Shown: piece after piece, positions 10,741 to 19,996 of the stretch
How positions within the stretch are numbered: position 1 is the first letter of the stretch
Layout of the letters: each line of letters starts with the position of its first letter
DNA from: an uncultured Porticoccus sp.
GTDB taxonomy: Bacteria > Pseudomonadota > Gammaproteobacteria > Pseudomonadales > Porticoccaceae
Reading direction: 5' to 3'
Length of the DNA stretch: 64,000 nt
Assembly (NCBI RefSeq): GCF_913061305.1
Contig: NZ_CAJXST010000001.1
Coordinates: 1 to 64,000 of the forward strand
Notes under the pieces: generated by a model
What the model was told of the DNA's origin: nothing
Database searches by the model: none
Seen by the model: only the letters and a program-made list of their open reading frames with translations
Position numbers and translations under genes: made by a program

Positions 10741-11352
10741 CTAAAAGCCGCTATCGGACTGCGACAAATATTCCAGTTCCTCAGCGGTAGACGCTCTGCC
10801 GAGCACCTCATTGCGATGGGGAAAGCGGCCGAACTGTTCAATGACGGCCGCATGCCGCTCGGCATAATCCAGAAATCCGGTGAAAGTTTCCCTGTGTGCA
10901 GCGGGCACCTGGGCCAGCAAGTGTCGGTACAACACCACACTGCGGCGCTGAATCTCCCGGCTTTCCGCATGCTCCAGAGGCAGATAAAAGAAAACCCGCT
11001 CAATCGGCCGCAACTGTTTATCCATGCCGGCGTCAATACCGGAGAGACTCCAGTTCAACGCCAACCTGTCGGCATTGAAGGCAATTGACGAGTCCCGATA
11101 GATATTCCGCGAGAACTGATCGAGGACAATGATCGCAGACAGGCGACTCTCGGCGAATTGCAGCCAGTAGCGATTACCGCCATTGATGAGCACCTGCAGG
11201 AAGGGTTCAAAGCGGTCGCGTATATCAGCGTCCACCTCGGGACTTTTGCTCCACCAGATTGGCGACTGTTGACGGGCGCAAACTGCATCGTCAGGCTCTG
11301 TACCAAACCAATAATCAAGGATCAGTTGCCAAGCTGGCTCCGCCCTGTTCAT
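10741..11352 (-). CDS. DUF924 family protein
   Basis: A 203-residue alpha-helical protein of the DUF924 family (TPR-like fold). Recognisable segments are ILDYWFGTEPDD near the N-terminus, LDQFSRNIYRDSSIAF in the middle and RFPHRNEVLGRAST at the C-terminus. The start is the ATG ending at 11352, preceded by GGAGGTGTG; longer in-frame starts have no such site. No reaction is established for the family as far as I know. It is convergent with hemJ and divergent from hemL. Confidence 0.85.
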   Translation of the reverse strand: MNRAEPAWQLILDYWFGTEPDDAVCARQQSPIWWSKSPEVDADIRDRFEPFLQVLINGGNRYWLQFAESRLSAIIVLDQFSRNIYRDSSIAFNADRLALNWSLSGIDAGMDKQLRPIERVFFYLPLEHAESREIQRRSVVLYRHLLAQVPAAHRETFTGFLDYAERHAAVIEQFGRFPHRNEVLGRASTAEELEYLSQSDSGF

Positions 11353-11442
11353 CACACCTCCGTCGTGGCTTTGAATAGCGTCTTCATGCCCAATCAAGGA
11401 TAATAACTTTCTTTCATTTATCAACGAAAATAGCTTAAAACC

Positions 11443-12723
11443 ATGCAACGATCAGAGCAACTATTTACAGCAGCCCAGCGCCACATCCCCGGTGGCGTCA
11501 ATTCACCCGTCCGCGCTTTCAAAGCCGTTGGCGGCACCCCGGTTTTTTTTGATCACGCCGCGGGCTCACACCTTTTCGATGTGGATGGCAAACGCTATAT
11601 CGACTACGTACTTTCCTGGGGGCCGATGATTGCCGGGCACAATCATCCCGATGTCATCGCCGCCGTCAGCGAACAGCTGAAGAAAGGCATGACCTTTGGT
11701 GCACCCACGGCACTGGAAATTGAACTGGCAGATGAACTCTGCGAGCGGGTGCCGGGGCTGGACATGGTGCGCATGGTCAATTCCGGCACTGAAGCCACCA
11801 TGAGCGCGATTCGTCTGGCGCGGGGTTTTACCGGTCGCGACAAAATCATCAAGTTCGAGGGTTGTTACCACGGCCATTCGGACTCGCTACTGGTGAAAGC
11901 CGGTTCCGGGGCATTAACCCTGGGGGTGCCCAGCTCACCGGGGGTGCCCGCGGCGCTGGCGGATCACACCATCACGCTGACCTACAACGACATTGCCGGG
12001 GTGGAACAGGCGTTTGCTGAAATTGGCGACCAGGTGGCCTGTGTCATTCTGGAGCCCGTCACCGGCAACATGAGCTGCATTCCTCCCGCGCCCGGCTTTC
12101 TCGAGAGCCTGCGCAGTCAGTGCACCGAGTACGGTGCACTGCTGATCATTGATGAAGTGATGACCGGTTTCCGGGTGGATCCCCGCTGTGCGGTGGGCCG
12201 CTACAATATAGATGCCGACCTGATCACCCTGGGTAAAGTCATCGGCGGCGGCATGCCGGTGGGCGCCTTTGGCGGCAAGCGCAAAGTCATGGAACAGATC
12301 GCGCCGCTGGGGCCGGTCTATCAGGCCGGCACCCTGTCCGGCAATCCCGTGGCCATGGCCGCCGGGCTGGCGACACTGGCATTGATGACGCGACCCGGCT
12401 TTCACGATCAACTCTTTGCCAAAACCACACAATTGGTCGAAGGCCTGCAAGCCCGCGCCGATGCCGCCGGCATTCCCATGACCACCAACCATGTGGGCAG
12501 CATGTTCGGGGTATTCTTCACCGAAGAAAAAGCCGTCACCAACTATCAGCAGGTCATGGCCTGCGACACCGTGCGCTTTGGCAAATTCTTCCACGGCATG
12601 CTGGATGCCGGTATTTATCTGGCTCCGGCAGCCTATGAGGCAGGCTTTCTGTCCTCCGCCCACAGCGATGAAGATCTGATATTCACCCTGGACGCGGCGG
12701 AGCGGGTCTTTAAAACGCTGTAA
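11443..12723 (+). CDS. hemL: Glutamate-1-semialdehyde 2,1-aminomutase
   Basis: PLP-dependent class III aminotransferase-fold enzyme (426 residues) that converts glutamate-1-semialdehyde to 5-aminolevulinate in the C5 haem pathway. The N-terminal [16 protein letters not shown] is characteristic, [11 protein letters not shown] holds the cofactor-ring aspartate, and [16 protein letters not shown] holds the Schiff-base lysine. With hemJ and hemB it forms a dispersed haem gene group. Confidence 0.97.
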   Translation: MQRSEQLFTAAQRHIPGGVNSPVRAFKAVGGTPVFFDHAAGSHLFDVDGKRYIDYVLSWGPMIAGHNHPDVIAAVSEQLKKGMTFGAPTALEIELADELCERVPGLDMVRMVNSGTEATMSAIRLARGFTGRDKIIKFEGCYHGHSDSLLVKAGSGALTLGVPSSPGVPAALADHTITLTYNDIAGVEQAFAEIGDQVACVILEPVTGNMSCIPPAPGFLESLRSQCTEYGALLIIDEVMTGFRVDPRCAVGRYNIDADLITLGKVIGGGMPVGAFGGKRKVMEQIAPLGPVYQAGTLSGNPVAMAAGLATLALMTRPGFHDQLFAKTTQLVEGLQARADAAGIPMTTNHVGSMFGVFFTEEKAVTNYQQVMACDTVRFGKFFHGMLDAGIYLAPAAYEAGFLSSAHSDEDLIFTLDAAERVFKTL

Positions 12724-12815
12724 AATCGCTCGCCAGCGTATGAGGAAAGAAGAGAATCACTGCGACAGCTTCGATGCCACACAGCAATCCTGTCAGAAGT
12801 CCCTTGGTAAAATCT

Positions 12816-13553
12816 CTAGGGCGAAGCGGGTTTGTGAGAGGAAGCGGAGTTGTGAAAAAAAGTGCCGCTTCGTAAAAAATGCTGAACCTGTCTTATCACC
12901 GGCTCCGCAGCCATCATAAAGGTATGTGTGTAGGGCATCTCGATAAAATCCGTCATCCCCTCGACCCGGGTGTTTTCAACACTCACCTTGCCATCGTCGG
13001 GATTGGGCAGACTCTGCGACAAAATGGGATTAATCGAACGGGTTCCGGCAATAACCCCGAGGGGGAAATCCACCGGTCCCAGTGAACGCGGCACACTGCC
13101 TTCGCCAGTCCCCAACTGCTGCCCTGCGGGGCCGTTTAGCCACTCGTAACCCGGCACGTCACGCCACTCATCCGCGACTTCACTCCCCTGGTTCGGTGGC
13201 GCCAACATCACCACACGCCCCAGCCTGGCAATACTTTTATCGGCCAGGTAGTAGCGGACCAGAATGCCCCCCAGCGAGTGTGTGACAAAATGTATCGTCT
13301 CCACCGGCTGCCGGTCACAACCCGCGATGCCCTCCTCCACGGCCATCGCCGCCAGGCGATCGATGGTTTCCTCACGGGACGGATAGCCGACATTCACCAC
13401 GCGATAACCGCTGGTGGACAGCGCTTCCTCCAGCTCATCCATTGAGTTGGCCGTTCGCGCCAGGCCATGCAGCAATACCACACACTCATGATCCGCCTGT
13501 GCGACCAGAGGCATAAACAGAAAAACCGACAAGAGAGAGACAAGTATTTTCAT
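12816..13553 (-). CDS. Secreted alpha/beta hydrolase, lipase-like
   Basis: 245 residues with a cleavable signal peptide (MKILVSLLSVFLFMPLVAQA) and an alpha/beta-hydrolase core. The oxyanion segment is VVLLHGLARTANSMDEL, the nucleophile elbow is FVTHSLGGILV, and a late PYTHTFMM supplies a candidate catalytic histidine. It is probably a periplasmic or exported esterase/lipase; the substrate is unknown. It is convergent with hemL and divergent from the Bax-like gene. Confidence 0.85.
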   Translation of the reverse strand: MKILVSLLSVFLFMPLVAQADHECVVLLHGLARTANSMDELEEALSTSGYRVVNVGYPSREETIDRLAAMAVEEGIAGCDRQPVETIHFVTHSLGGILVRYYLADKSIARLGRVVMLAPPNQGSEVADEWRDVPGYEWLNGPAGQQLGTGEGSVPRSLGPVDFPLGVIAGTRSINPILSQSLPNPDDGKVSVENTRVEGMTDFIEMPYTHTFMMAAEPVIRQVQHFLRSGTFFHNSASSHKPASP

Positions 13554-13724
13554 GGCGTAAGCATAAGCGAGAATCGAGTCTGAAGTTCATCTCCTACGGC
13601 TTTGTGCCGCAAAGAAATCCGAGGGTATTGGCCTTGCATGATTACCAGACAAACACCAAACTGGTTCAAACAACCGCTTAACAAGGAGAGTCTCAGCCAT
13701 CTGGAGTTTTGAATTAAGAACGTC

Positions 13725-14498
13725 ATGAAACCACCCCCACTTGTACAAGCACATAAACAAAGATACGCACTGGCCCTGGGCTTGGCGGTTCTTCTCACCC
13801 TGACGTGGTGGCTAAACGCCAGCCGGGTAGAGTCGGCAAAACTTCCCGATTTCAGCATTATCAGCGATATTCCCGAGCTAAAAACCCGTTTTTTTGAGTT
13901 TCTGGAGCCCCTTGCCAAGGCCGCCAATCAGACTGTTCTGGAGGACCGCGACTGGCTGCTTGAACTAAAAAGCGAACTGGATCAGGACAAACAACCCGGC
14001 TGGATCAAACAGCGGTCACTCAATCACATTGCGGTTCGATACAGTCTCGATGACAAAAAGTTAGCGCCCGGGGAACTCGTCGAGCAGCTACTGCTGCGCG
14101 TCGATACCATCCCCGTTTCCCTAATTCTGGTTCAGGCCGCCGCCGAATCCGGCTGGGGACGATCCCGTTTCGCCCGGCAGGGCAATAATCTTTTCGGAGA
14201 GTGGTGCTATACAAAGGGTTGCGGCCTTGTACCCACAAACCGGCCAGCGGGGGATACACATGAAGTCAAGGCCTTTGATCGCCCCTACGACTCGGTGACC
14301 AGTTACCTCCATACCCTGAACACCCACCCCGCCTACAAAAGTCTGAGACAGAAACGCCAGGCACTACGCAGCACCGATCGAGCAGTGACCGGCTTTGCCC
14401 TGGCAGGCGCACTGATTTTTTACTCGGAACGGCGTCAGGCCTATGTCAACGAAATAAAAACCATGCTCCGGCAATACAATCAGTTGATGGACAAATGA
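13725..14498 (+). CDS. Bax-like glucosaminidase-domain protein
   Basis: 257 residues. An N-terminal membrane anchor at about 18-33 (LALGLAVLLTLTWWLN) is followed by an exported lysozyme-like domain. AAAESGWGRSRFA contains the likely catalytic glutamate, and NNLFGEWCYTKGCG is the conserved Bax-type segment. It is likely a murein-hydrolysing beta-N-acetylglucosaminidase-fold protein. Its stop overlaps the next gene's ATG (ATGA), so it is coupled to the polysaccharide deacetylase. Confidence 0.88.
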   Translation: MKPPPLVQAHKQRYALALGLAVLLTLTWWLNASRVESAKLPDFSIISDIPELKTRFFEFLEPLAKAANQTVLEDRDWLLELKSELDQDKQPGWIKQRSLNHIAVRYSLDDKKLAPGELVEQLLLRVDTIPVSLILVQAAAESGWGRSRFARQGNNLFGEWCYTKGCGLVPTNRPAGDTHEVKAFDRPYDSVTSYLHTLNTHPAYKSLRQKRQALRSTDRAVTGFALAGALIFYSERRQAYVNEIKTMLRQYNQLMDK

Positions 14499-15535
14499 TG
14501 ACTCTTAAATATTGGCTGGCAATTCTCTGCCTGCTCGCCTTTAGCAAGCTGGCTCTGGCCGCGGACCATGGCGTGATTTTGCTGTATCACCATGTCGACA
14601 CCGACACCCCAATAAGCACCAGCATTAGTCCAGCCGACTTCAAAGCCCACCTGCAATTGATCGACGAGCGTGGCTATCAGGTCAAACCCCTCAGCCAACT
14701 CCTGACAGAACTCGATAGTGGCGGCACGGCAGACAAGGCGGTTGCCATCACTTTTGATGATGCCTATATCTCGGTCTACCAAACAGCCTTCCCCTTGCTA
14801 AAAAAACGCGGCTGGCCCTTTACGGTTTTTGTAAATGCCCAGTCCGTTGATGAGCAGCAAACCCTGCAAATGAGCTGGGATCAGCTTCGGGAACTCGCTG
14901 ACTACGGTGCTGAAATCGGCAACCACGGCCTGACCCACGCCCAGCTGGTGCGCTATCCCCAGAACGAAACCCATAGTGAATGGCTGGCGCGCATGGACCA
15001 TGAAGTCATCGAAAATGAGCGGCGTCTGAACCGTGAGATACCCCAGCGCAGCCAGGGAGAACAGCGACTCTTCGCCTTCCCCTTCGGCGAATACAATCCT
15101 GAACTACTGGGCCTGCTCAAGCAGAAAGGCTATTACTCCATCGCCCAGCAATCCGGTGCGGTCGCCAGCCCAACCCAGGATGTCATTCCCCGCTTTCCGC
15201 TGGCGGGCAACTGGGCCAGGCGGGAACGGCTCAACACCGCACTGCAAAGTCAGCCACTGCCCGTTATCCGTGTCGATGCCGGCGCCATGATCGCAACGCC
15301 GGAGCAAGCAGCTTCCGTACTGACCCTGACCATAGCACCCGGCTTTAATCTGGCCAGCATTAGCTGCTACAACGCCAGTGGCGTCAAACTGGCGGTGAAC
15401 ATATCGGGAAAAAATCAGATTGAGGTCACTCTGCCGCGCTGGACACCGGGCCGTCAAAAAGTGAACTGCACGGCGCCGGTTGGCGATGAACTGGGCGCCT
15501 ATTACTGGTATAGCCAGTTGTGGATCATCGAATAG
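14495..15535 (+). CDS. Exported polysaccharide deacetylase family protein
   Basis: 346 residues with a signal peptide (about 1-22, ending SKLALA). The NodB-type domain has VAITFDDAY, with the catalytic Asp and metal Asp, and EIGNHGLTHAQL, with the two metal-binding histidines. LFAFPFGEYNPEL is the later conserved segment. A C-terminal domain of about 100 residues with beta character follows. It presumably removes acetyl groups from a surface or wall glycan. It overlaps the Bax-like gene by 4 bp; a second ATG at 14498 would avoid the overlap. Confidence 0.87.
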   Translation: MMTLKYWLAILCLLAFSKLALAADHGVILLYHHVDTDTPISTSISPADFKAHLQLIDERGYQVKPLSQLLTELDSGGTADKAVAITFDDAYISVYQTAFPLLKKRGWPFTVFVNAQSVDEQQTLQMSWDQLRELADYGAEIGNHGLTHAQLVRYPQNETHSEWLARMDHEVIENERRLNREIPQRSQGEQRLFAFPFGEYNPELLGLLKQKGYYSIAQQSGAVASPTQDVIPRFPLAGNWARRERLNTALQSQPLPVIRVDAGAMIATPEQAASVLTLTIAPGFNLASISCYNASGVKLAVNISGKNQIEVTLPRWTPGRQKVNCTAPVGDELGAYYWYSQLWIIE

Positions 15536-15819
15536 AAGCATGTCGCAAACCGCGGCTCCTGAGCTGCTCTACTAATGTAAGGCGCTCCCCATAAAAGCAG
15601 CAGAGCCCATCTGAGCATCACCTGTGAACACAAAGCCCGTTGTTAAAAGCCTGTGACGCCCCGGCCAGGACAATGCCCAGCATCACGCTCTGCTGAAGAA
15701 TCAGCTGCGCAAGCCATGCTCCAACCTGCTCCCTAGCAGTTTTGACCGGGCATAAGCCTCTATAATACCGCCTGATTTCATTATCATGTAACCACAACCA
15801 ACAACATCTGGCAGGCTTC

Positions 15820-18207
15820 ATGGCGCACCGTTTTCTTCCCCGCTGGCTTATCCATGCCTTACTGCTGCTCATGCTCTTCACGCTTGTCGCCGTGAGCTAT
15901 GGCTACTGGTTCCTGCGCGAGAGCCTGCCGCTGCTCGAGGGCACAGTCACCAGCGAACACTTACAGGGCTCCGTCACGGTGGAGCGGGACGCTCAGGGTA
16001 TCCCCACCATTGCCGGTGAAAGCCGCAACGACACCGCCTTTGCCCTGGGCTTTCTCCACGCCCAGGAGCGTTTTTTCCAGATGGACCTGCTGCGCCGCAA
16101 CGCTGCCGGCGAACTCTCCGAGCTGTTCGGCATTCTCGCGCTCAATCACGACAAAGCCGTGCGCGTTCACCAGTTCCGCAAACGCGCCTTACGGGCATTC
16201 AGGGCACTGGGTCCGGAAGACCGGGCGCTGTTGCAGACCTACACCGAGGGGGTCAACAAGGGACTGAGCAAACTGGGCAAGGCACCCTTTGAATACGCCT
16301 TGCTGCGTGCGACCCCGAAACCCTGGCAGGAGGAAGATACCTTCCTGGCCCTGTTCAGCATGTACATTGATCTGCAACCGGAACTGGACGAGTACGAGCG
16401 CTCTCTGGCAGTACTGCGGGATACGCTGCCCGCCGACTGGTTCGCCTTCCTGGTTCCCGAGGGCGGCGAATGGGATTCCCCCATACAGGGCCAGGCCTAC
16501 GCCTTCAACGACCGGCTACCCAAACAACCCCTGGCGCAGTTGCAATCACCGGAAGATGGCGACTCCTATCACGATTTCGTCGCAGTGGGTTCCAACAACT
16601 GGTCCGTGGGTGGCGCTCTCACCGACTATTCCGCCGGCATGCTGGCCAATGACATGCACCTGGGGCTAAATGTGCCCAACATCTGGTATCGCGCCTCCTG
16701 GTATCTGCCCGCAGACAACCGCCGCGTCACCGGTGTCACCCTGCCCGGCGTCCCGGTGATGGTGGTGGGCTCCAACGAACATATCACCTGGGGATTCACC
16801 AACTCCTACGGCGACTACCAGGACAGCATCGTGCTGCAACTGAATGACGCGGGCGACGCCTACCTGACGCCCGGCGGGTGGCGGCCCTTCACCACCGAAA
16901 CCGAAACCCTCAAGGTAAAAGGCGAACCCGACCAGACCCTGAAAATCAGACACACCATCTGGGGGCCGGTGATTGGCGGGGATCACAAACACCGCCTGTT
17001 AGCCCTGCGCTGGGTCGCCCACGACCCGGAGGGCGCCAACCTCAATCTGCACCGCCTTGAAAATGCCGACACCGTCAGTGAAGCCCTGACCATTGCCGCC
17101 AGCGCGGGCATTCCGGGACAAAACTTCAATGTTGTGGACAGCGCCGGCGATCAGGGCTGGACCATTGCCGGGCGACTGCCCAAACGGGTGGGATTCAGCG
17201 GTGAAGGGCTGTCATCCAAATACCCCCAGGACTGGTCCACCGGCGAATACCGCTGGGATGGCTACCTAAGTGCTGCCGACTACCCACGGGTAATCAACCC
17301 GGCGGGCAACCGCATCTGGACCGCCAACGCCCGGGTTGTCTCCGGCATCATGCTAGACAAAATCGGTCACGGCAGTTATGCCCTGGGTGCCCGCCAGCAA
17401 CAGATTGCCAAAAATCTGCACGACAGCAACCACTTCAGCGAACAGGATATGCTGGCCATCGCCCTGGACGATCGCGCTCTGTTTCTCAGCCGCTGGCAAC
17501 AATTGCTGCTCAAGCTCGTCCGGGAACACAACGACAGCGACGCAACCATCAACAACACCGACACCCTGATCGACCTGCTGGAAAACTGGCAGGGCCGGGC
17601 CTCGAAAAGCTCCACCGGCTACCTGATCGTCAAACGTTTCCGGGAAAACGTCATCGGTGCCAGCACCGGACGCGTGATACAGAAGCTGGATAAAGAGATC
17701 GACTTTTTTGATCCCGTGCGTGTCAGTATCTACCTCGAATACCCCACCTGGACGTTGATTAACAAACAGCCCGCCGAACACACCCCCGCAGGCTACCGCG
17801 ACTGGCAGGAATTCCTAGTGGCACAGGCCAACCAAACCATTCGAGAACTCACCCGAAACGGTAATCCTCTGCGAGAACAGCGCTGGGGCGAGACCAACAC
17901 CCTCGACATCCGCCACCCATTGAGCGGCTCCATTCCCCTGCTGGGCGGCCTGCTCAACACGCCCAGTGAAAGCATGGCCGGCGACACCTATATGCCACGG
18001 GTGCAAAAACCCAACATGGGCGCCTCGCAACGCATGGTGGTAGCACCGGGCCACGAAGACAAAGGGATATTCCATATGGCCGTCGGCCAGAGCGGCCACC
18101 CGTTATCCAGCTATTACACACTGGGCCATCGGGATTGGGTGGAAGGCAATGCCAGCCCTTTTTTGCCGGGACAGAACCGCTGGCATCTGACCCTGACCCC
18201 GGAGTAG
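15820..18207 (+). CDS. Penicillin acylase (Ntn hydrolase) family protein
   Basis: 795-residue precursor with an N-terminal hydrophobic segment at about 14-33. The family is made as one chain and self-cleaves. GSNNWSVGG places the new beta-chain N-terminus at Ser258, which acts as the nucleophile. DTAFALGFLHAQERFFQMDLLRR is the alpha-chain signature. Members cleave beta-lactam side chains or, in many gammaproteobacteria, acyl-homoserine lactones; the natural substrate here is not predictable. It is preceded by 284 bp without a gene. Confidence 0.9.
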   Translation: MAHRFLPRWLIHALLLLMLFTLVAVSYGYWFLRESLPLLEGTVTSEHLQGSVTVERDAQGIPTIAGESRNDTAFALGFLHAQERFFQMDLLRRNAAGELSELFGILALNHDKAVRVHQFRKRALRAFRALGPEDRALLQTYTEGVNKGLSKLGKAPFEYALLRATPKPWQEEDTFLALFSMYIDLQPELDEYERSLAVLRDTLPADWFAFLVPEGGEWDSPIQGQAYAFNDRLPKQPLAQLQSPEDGDSYHDFVAVGSNNWSVGGALTDYSAGMLANDMHLGLNVPNIWYRASWYLPADNRRVTGVTLPGVPVMVVGSNEHITWGFTNSYGDYQDSIVLQLNDAGDAYLTPGGWRPFTTETETLKVKGEPDQTLKIRHTIWGPVIGGDHKHRLLALRWVAHDPEGANLNLHRLENADTVSEALTIAASAGIPGQNFNVVDSAGDQGWTIAGRLPKRVGFSGEGLSSKYPQDWSTGEYRWDGYLSAADYPRVINPAGNRIWTANARVVSGIMLDKIGHGSYALGARQQQIAKNLHDSNHFSEQDMLAIALDDRALFLSRWQQLLLKLVREHNDSDATINNTDTLIDLLENWQGRASKSSTGYLIVKRFRENVIGASTGRVIQKLDKEIDFFDPVRVSIYLEYPTWTLINKQPAEHTPAGYRDWQEFLVAQANQTIRELTRNGNPLREQRWGETNTLDIRHPLSGSIPLLGGLLNTPSESMAGDTYMPRVQKPNMGASQRMVVAPGHEDKGIFHMAVGQSGHPLSSYYTLGHRDWVEGNASPFLPGQNRWHLTLTPE

Positions 18208-18550
18208 GCAGTCAACATCAACACCGCCACAGAGTCCCGGTTGCCCTGATTACGCCACAGAGTCCCTCCACGGGGCTACCGAAATTGGAGCAGAGTGCCC
18301 GTGGTCCGGGTTTTGACTCAGTCGATGCCGTCATCCCCTGCCCGCGTCCGACTCAAATCTCCCTTCGATATCAGAGTGATATCGGGCTCCTAGGTCATAG
18401 TACCTATGCCAAATATCCCCAATTGCCGCCCTTTCGGCCCCTCTAGGTCATTTGCACAATGGCTCCCCGATGGCCATCCACCTATTCTCCAGGCATCACT
18501 TTCGATCAATCCGGCACTTTTGAGCGATACCTTTAGGATAGGAGTCCACT
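18208..18550. promoter_or_regulatory. 343-bp gene-free region with repeats upstream of cytochrome b561
   Basis: No credible gene. It holds a 14-bp direct repeat CGCCACAGAGTCCC (18225-18238 and 18253-18266), two GATATC sites 5 bp apart (18367-18383), a perfect inverted repeat TAGGT-N6-ACCTA (18391-18406), and a second TAGGTCAT at 18444-18451, 53 bp from the first. The latter pair is about five helical turns apart and could be an operator for the LuxR-type protein encoded just downstream. That role is inference. Confidence 0.4.
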
Positions 18551-19285
18551 ATGAAAGCTAAACGTGTTTATGATCTTCCCACCCGGGTGTTTCACTGGCT
18601 TTTTGCCACGCTCTTTGTGGTGGCCTTTACCATTAGTAATACCGTCGACGACGAGTCCCTGGTGTTTTCCTACCACATGATCGCGGGGCTAACCCTCTGC
18701 TTCCTGGTGGCCTGGCGACTGGTATGGGGCGTCATCGGCACCACCCACGCCCGTTTCTCTGATTTCCCCCTGCACCCCCGGGAACTCGCCGGTTACTTCA
18801 AGGGCCTGCTATCCAGGGATCACAAGCTCTGGAGTGGCCACAACCCGGCCTCCAGCTGGGCCGCCGTCACCATGATGGCCTGCGCCGTGGGTCTCGGCAT
18901 CACCGGCTACCTGATGGCGTCCGGACAGGCGGGAGAAGACCTGGAAGAAGTTCACGAACTGCTCGCCAATGGCTTTCTGGTGATTGTTCTGCTTCACCTG
19001 GCCGGAATAGTCCTCCATACTTCGAAACACCGTGACCCCATCTGGAAAAGCATGGTGAACGGCGAAAAACAGCACGTGCCCGACGACAGCGTGCCGGTTC
19101 AGGCCCGCCGCATCAGTGGGGTATTTTTTCTGGTGCTGACCATCGCATTTGCCGGTTACCTGCTGCAAAACTTCAACAGCGATACCCGGGAGCTGAACCT
19201 GCTCGGTTCGCCACTGCACCTGGGTGAAGCGGAGGATGAAGACGAGCATGAATCCCACGATGATCACGACCATGACGACGACTAG
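18551..19285 (+). CDS. Cytochrome b561-family membrane protein with His/Asp-rich tail
   Basis: 244 residues. Four membrane helices carry the b-type haem ligand pattern: RVFHWLFATLFV (helix 1), SYHMIAGLTL (helix 2) and LLHLAGIVLHTSKHRD (helix 4). A fifth hydrophobic segment near 190 precedes a strongly acidic, histidine-rich C-terminus (DEDEHESHDDHDHDDD) that looks metal-binding. Proteins of this type usually transfer electrons between quinol and a soluble partner such as a c-type cytochrome. It is followed 9 bp later by a membrane LuxR-type regulator gene. Confidence 0.85.
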   Translation: MKAKRVYDLPTRVFHWLFATLFVVAFTISNTVDDESLVFSYHMIAGLTLCFLVAWRLVWGVIGTTHARFSDFPLHPRELAGYFKGLLSRDHKLWSGHNPASSWAAVTMMACAVGLGITGYLMASGQAGEDLEEVHELLANGFLVIVLLHLAGIVLHTSKHRDPIWKSMVNGEKQHVPDDSVPVQARRISGVFFLVLTIAFAGYLLQNFNSDTRELNLLGSPLHLGEAEDEDEHESHDDHDHDDD

Positions 19286-19294
19286 AAAAGCATC

Positions 19295-19840
19295 ATGACC
19301 TCCCGGGACCGCGCCATACTGCTTATCACCCTGCTGCTGATCACGGCCATCATCGCCTTTGACCTGGTCACAGACTCCGGTGAAGGCGTTGCCCTCTGGC
19401 ACCTGCTCGCGGAAGGCGCGGCAGGACTGCTGGGCCTGGGAGGTGTCTTTTACGTGCTGAAGGATATGTTCCGGCTGAAAAAGCACCTTCACCACGAGCG
19501 AGAAATTTCCGCCGGCCTGAAACAGGAATCGGAAGAATGGCGCAATCGCTCGAAAACCTATCTGGACGGACTCTCGGAGGCCATCGACCAGCAACTGACC
19601 GCCTGGCACCTCACACCGGCGGAAAGGGAGGTGGCCTTCCTTCTGCTCAAGGGCATGAGCCTCAAGGAAATTGCCGTGATACGGGATACCGCGGAAAAGA
19701 CCGCGCGGGTACAGTCCATGTCGATTTACGCCAAAGCCGGTCTGTCGGGTCGCTCGGAACTGGCGGCATTCTTTCTCGAAGACCTGCTGCCGGCCACGGG
19801 CATGGGTGCCAAAGACGCAGAGCAACCACCGTCCGCCTGA
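19295..19840 (+). CDS. Membrane-tethered LuxR-type HTH regulator
   Basis: 181 residues: two membrane helices at about 6-24 and 33-55, a charged linker, and a C-terminal LuxR-type helix-turn-helix (LTPAEREVAFLLLKGMSLKEIA). The recognition region is atypical, reading EKTARVQSMSIYAKAGLSGRSELAAFF. There is no receiver or autoinducer domain, so sensing must involve the membrane part or a partner. The cytochrome b561 gene in the same unit is the obvious candidate partner or target. It is the last gene before the accessory island. Confidence 0.8.
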   Translation: MTSRDRAILLITLLLITAIIAFDLVTDSGEGVALWHLLAEGAAGLLGLGGVFYVLKDMFRLKKHLHHEREISAGLKQESEEWRNRSKTYLDGLSEAIDQQLTAWHLTPAEREVAFLLLKGMSLKEIAVIRDTAEKTARVQSMSIYAKAGLSGRSELAAFFLEDLLPATGMGAKDAEQPPSA

Positions 19841-19873
19841 ATGCCGTGCATTCGACGAAAACCGTAAAGGTCT

Positions 19874-19948
19874 AAAGAGGTCGGAGTAAATTAATTTTGA
19901 TCAGCCTAACAGTGATAATGGTTAAAAAATAATCGTTACGACCCCTTT
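19874..19948. repeat. 75-bp dispersed repeat, copy A
   Basis: Complete copy. Its ends are an imperfect inverted repeat, AAAGAGGTCG at the left and CGACCCCTTT at the right, with a shared core containing TTTTGATCAGCCTA and AAATAATCGTTACGAC. It matches the copies at 21212-21286 and 22303-22377 over its whole length with scattered substitutions. It lies at the left edge of the accessory island. A MITE- or REP-like nature is inferred from size and inverted ends. Confidence 0.8.
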
Positions 19949-19969
19949 GTTTGTTTGTTTGTTTGTTTG
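19946..19969. repeat. (TTTG)6 tandem repeat
   Basis: Six perfect TTTG units followed by TTT, between repeat copy A and the 3' end of the acetyltransferase gene. It is a simple-sequence tract that may vary in length by slippage; it is outside any coding region. Confidence 0.9.
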
Positions 19970-19972
19970 TTT

Positions 19973-19996
19973 AAAAAGTCTTATCTAACCCCACTT
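19973..19996 (-). repeat. 24-bp repeat overlapping the acetyltransferase stop codon
   Basis: The reverse strand reads AAGTGGGGTTAGATAAGACT followed by TTTT. The same motif, differing by one base within the shared stretch, recurs at 22396-22418. The stop codon and last codons of the acetyltransferase gene lie inside it. Confidence 0.65.

Noticed and set aside
18809-19825. 338-codon minus-strand frame opposite cytochrome b561 and the LuxR-type gene
   Set aside because: Antisense shadow in GC-rich DNA; both plus-strand genes have clear domains and ribosome-binding sites.
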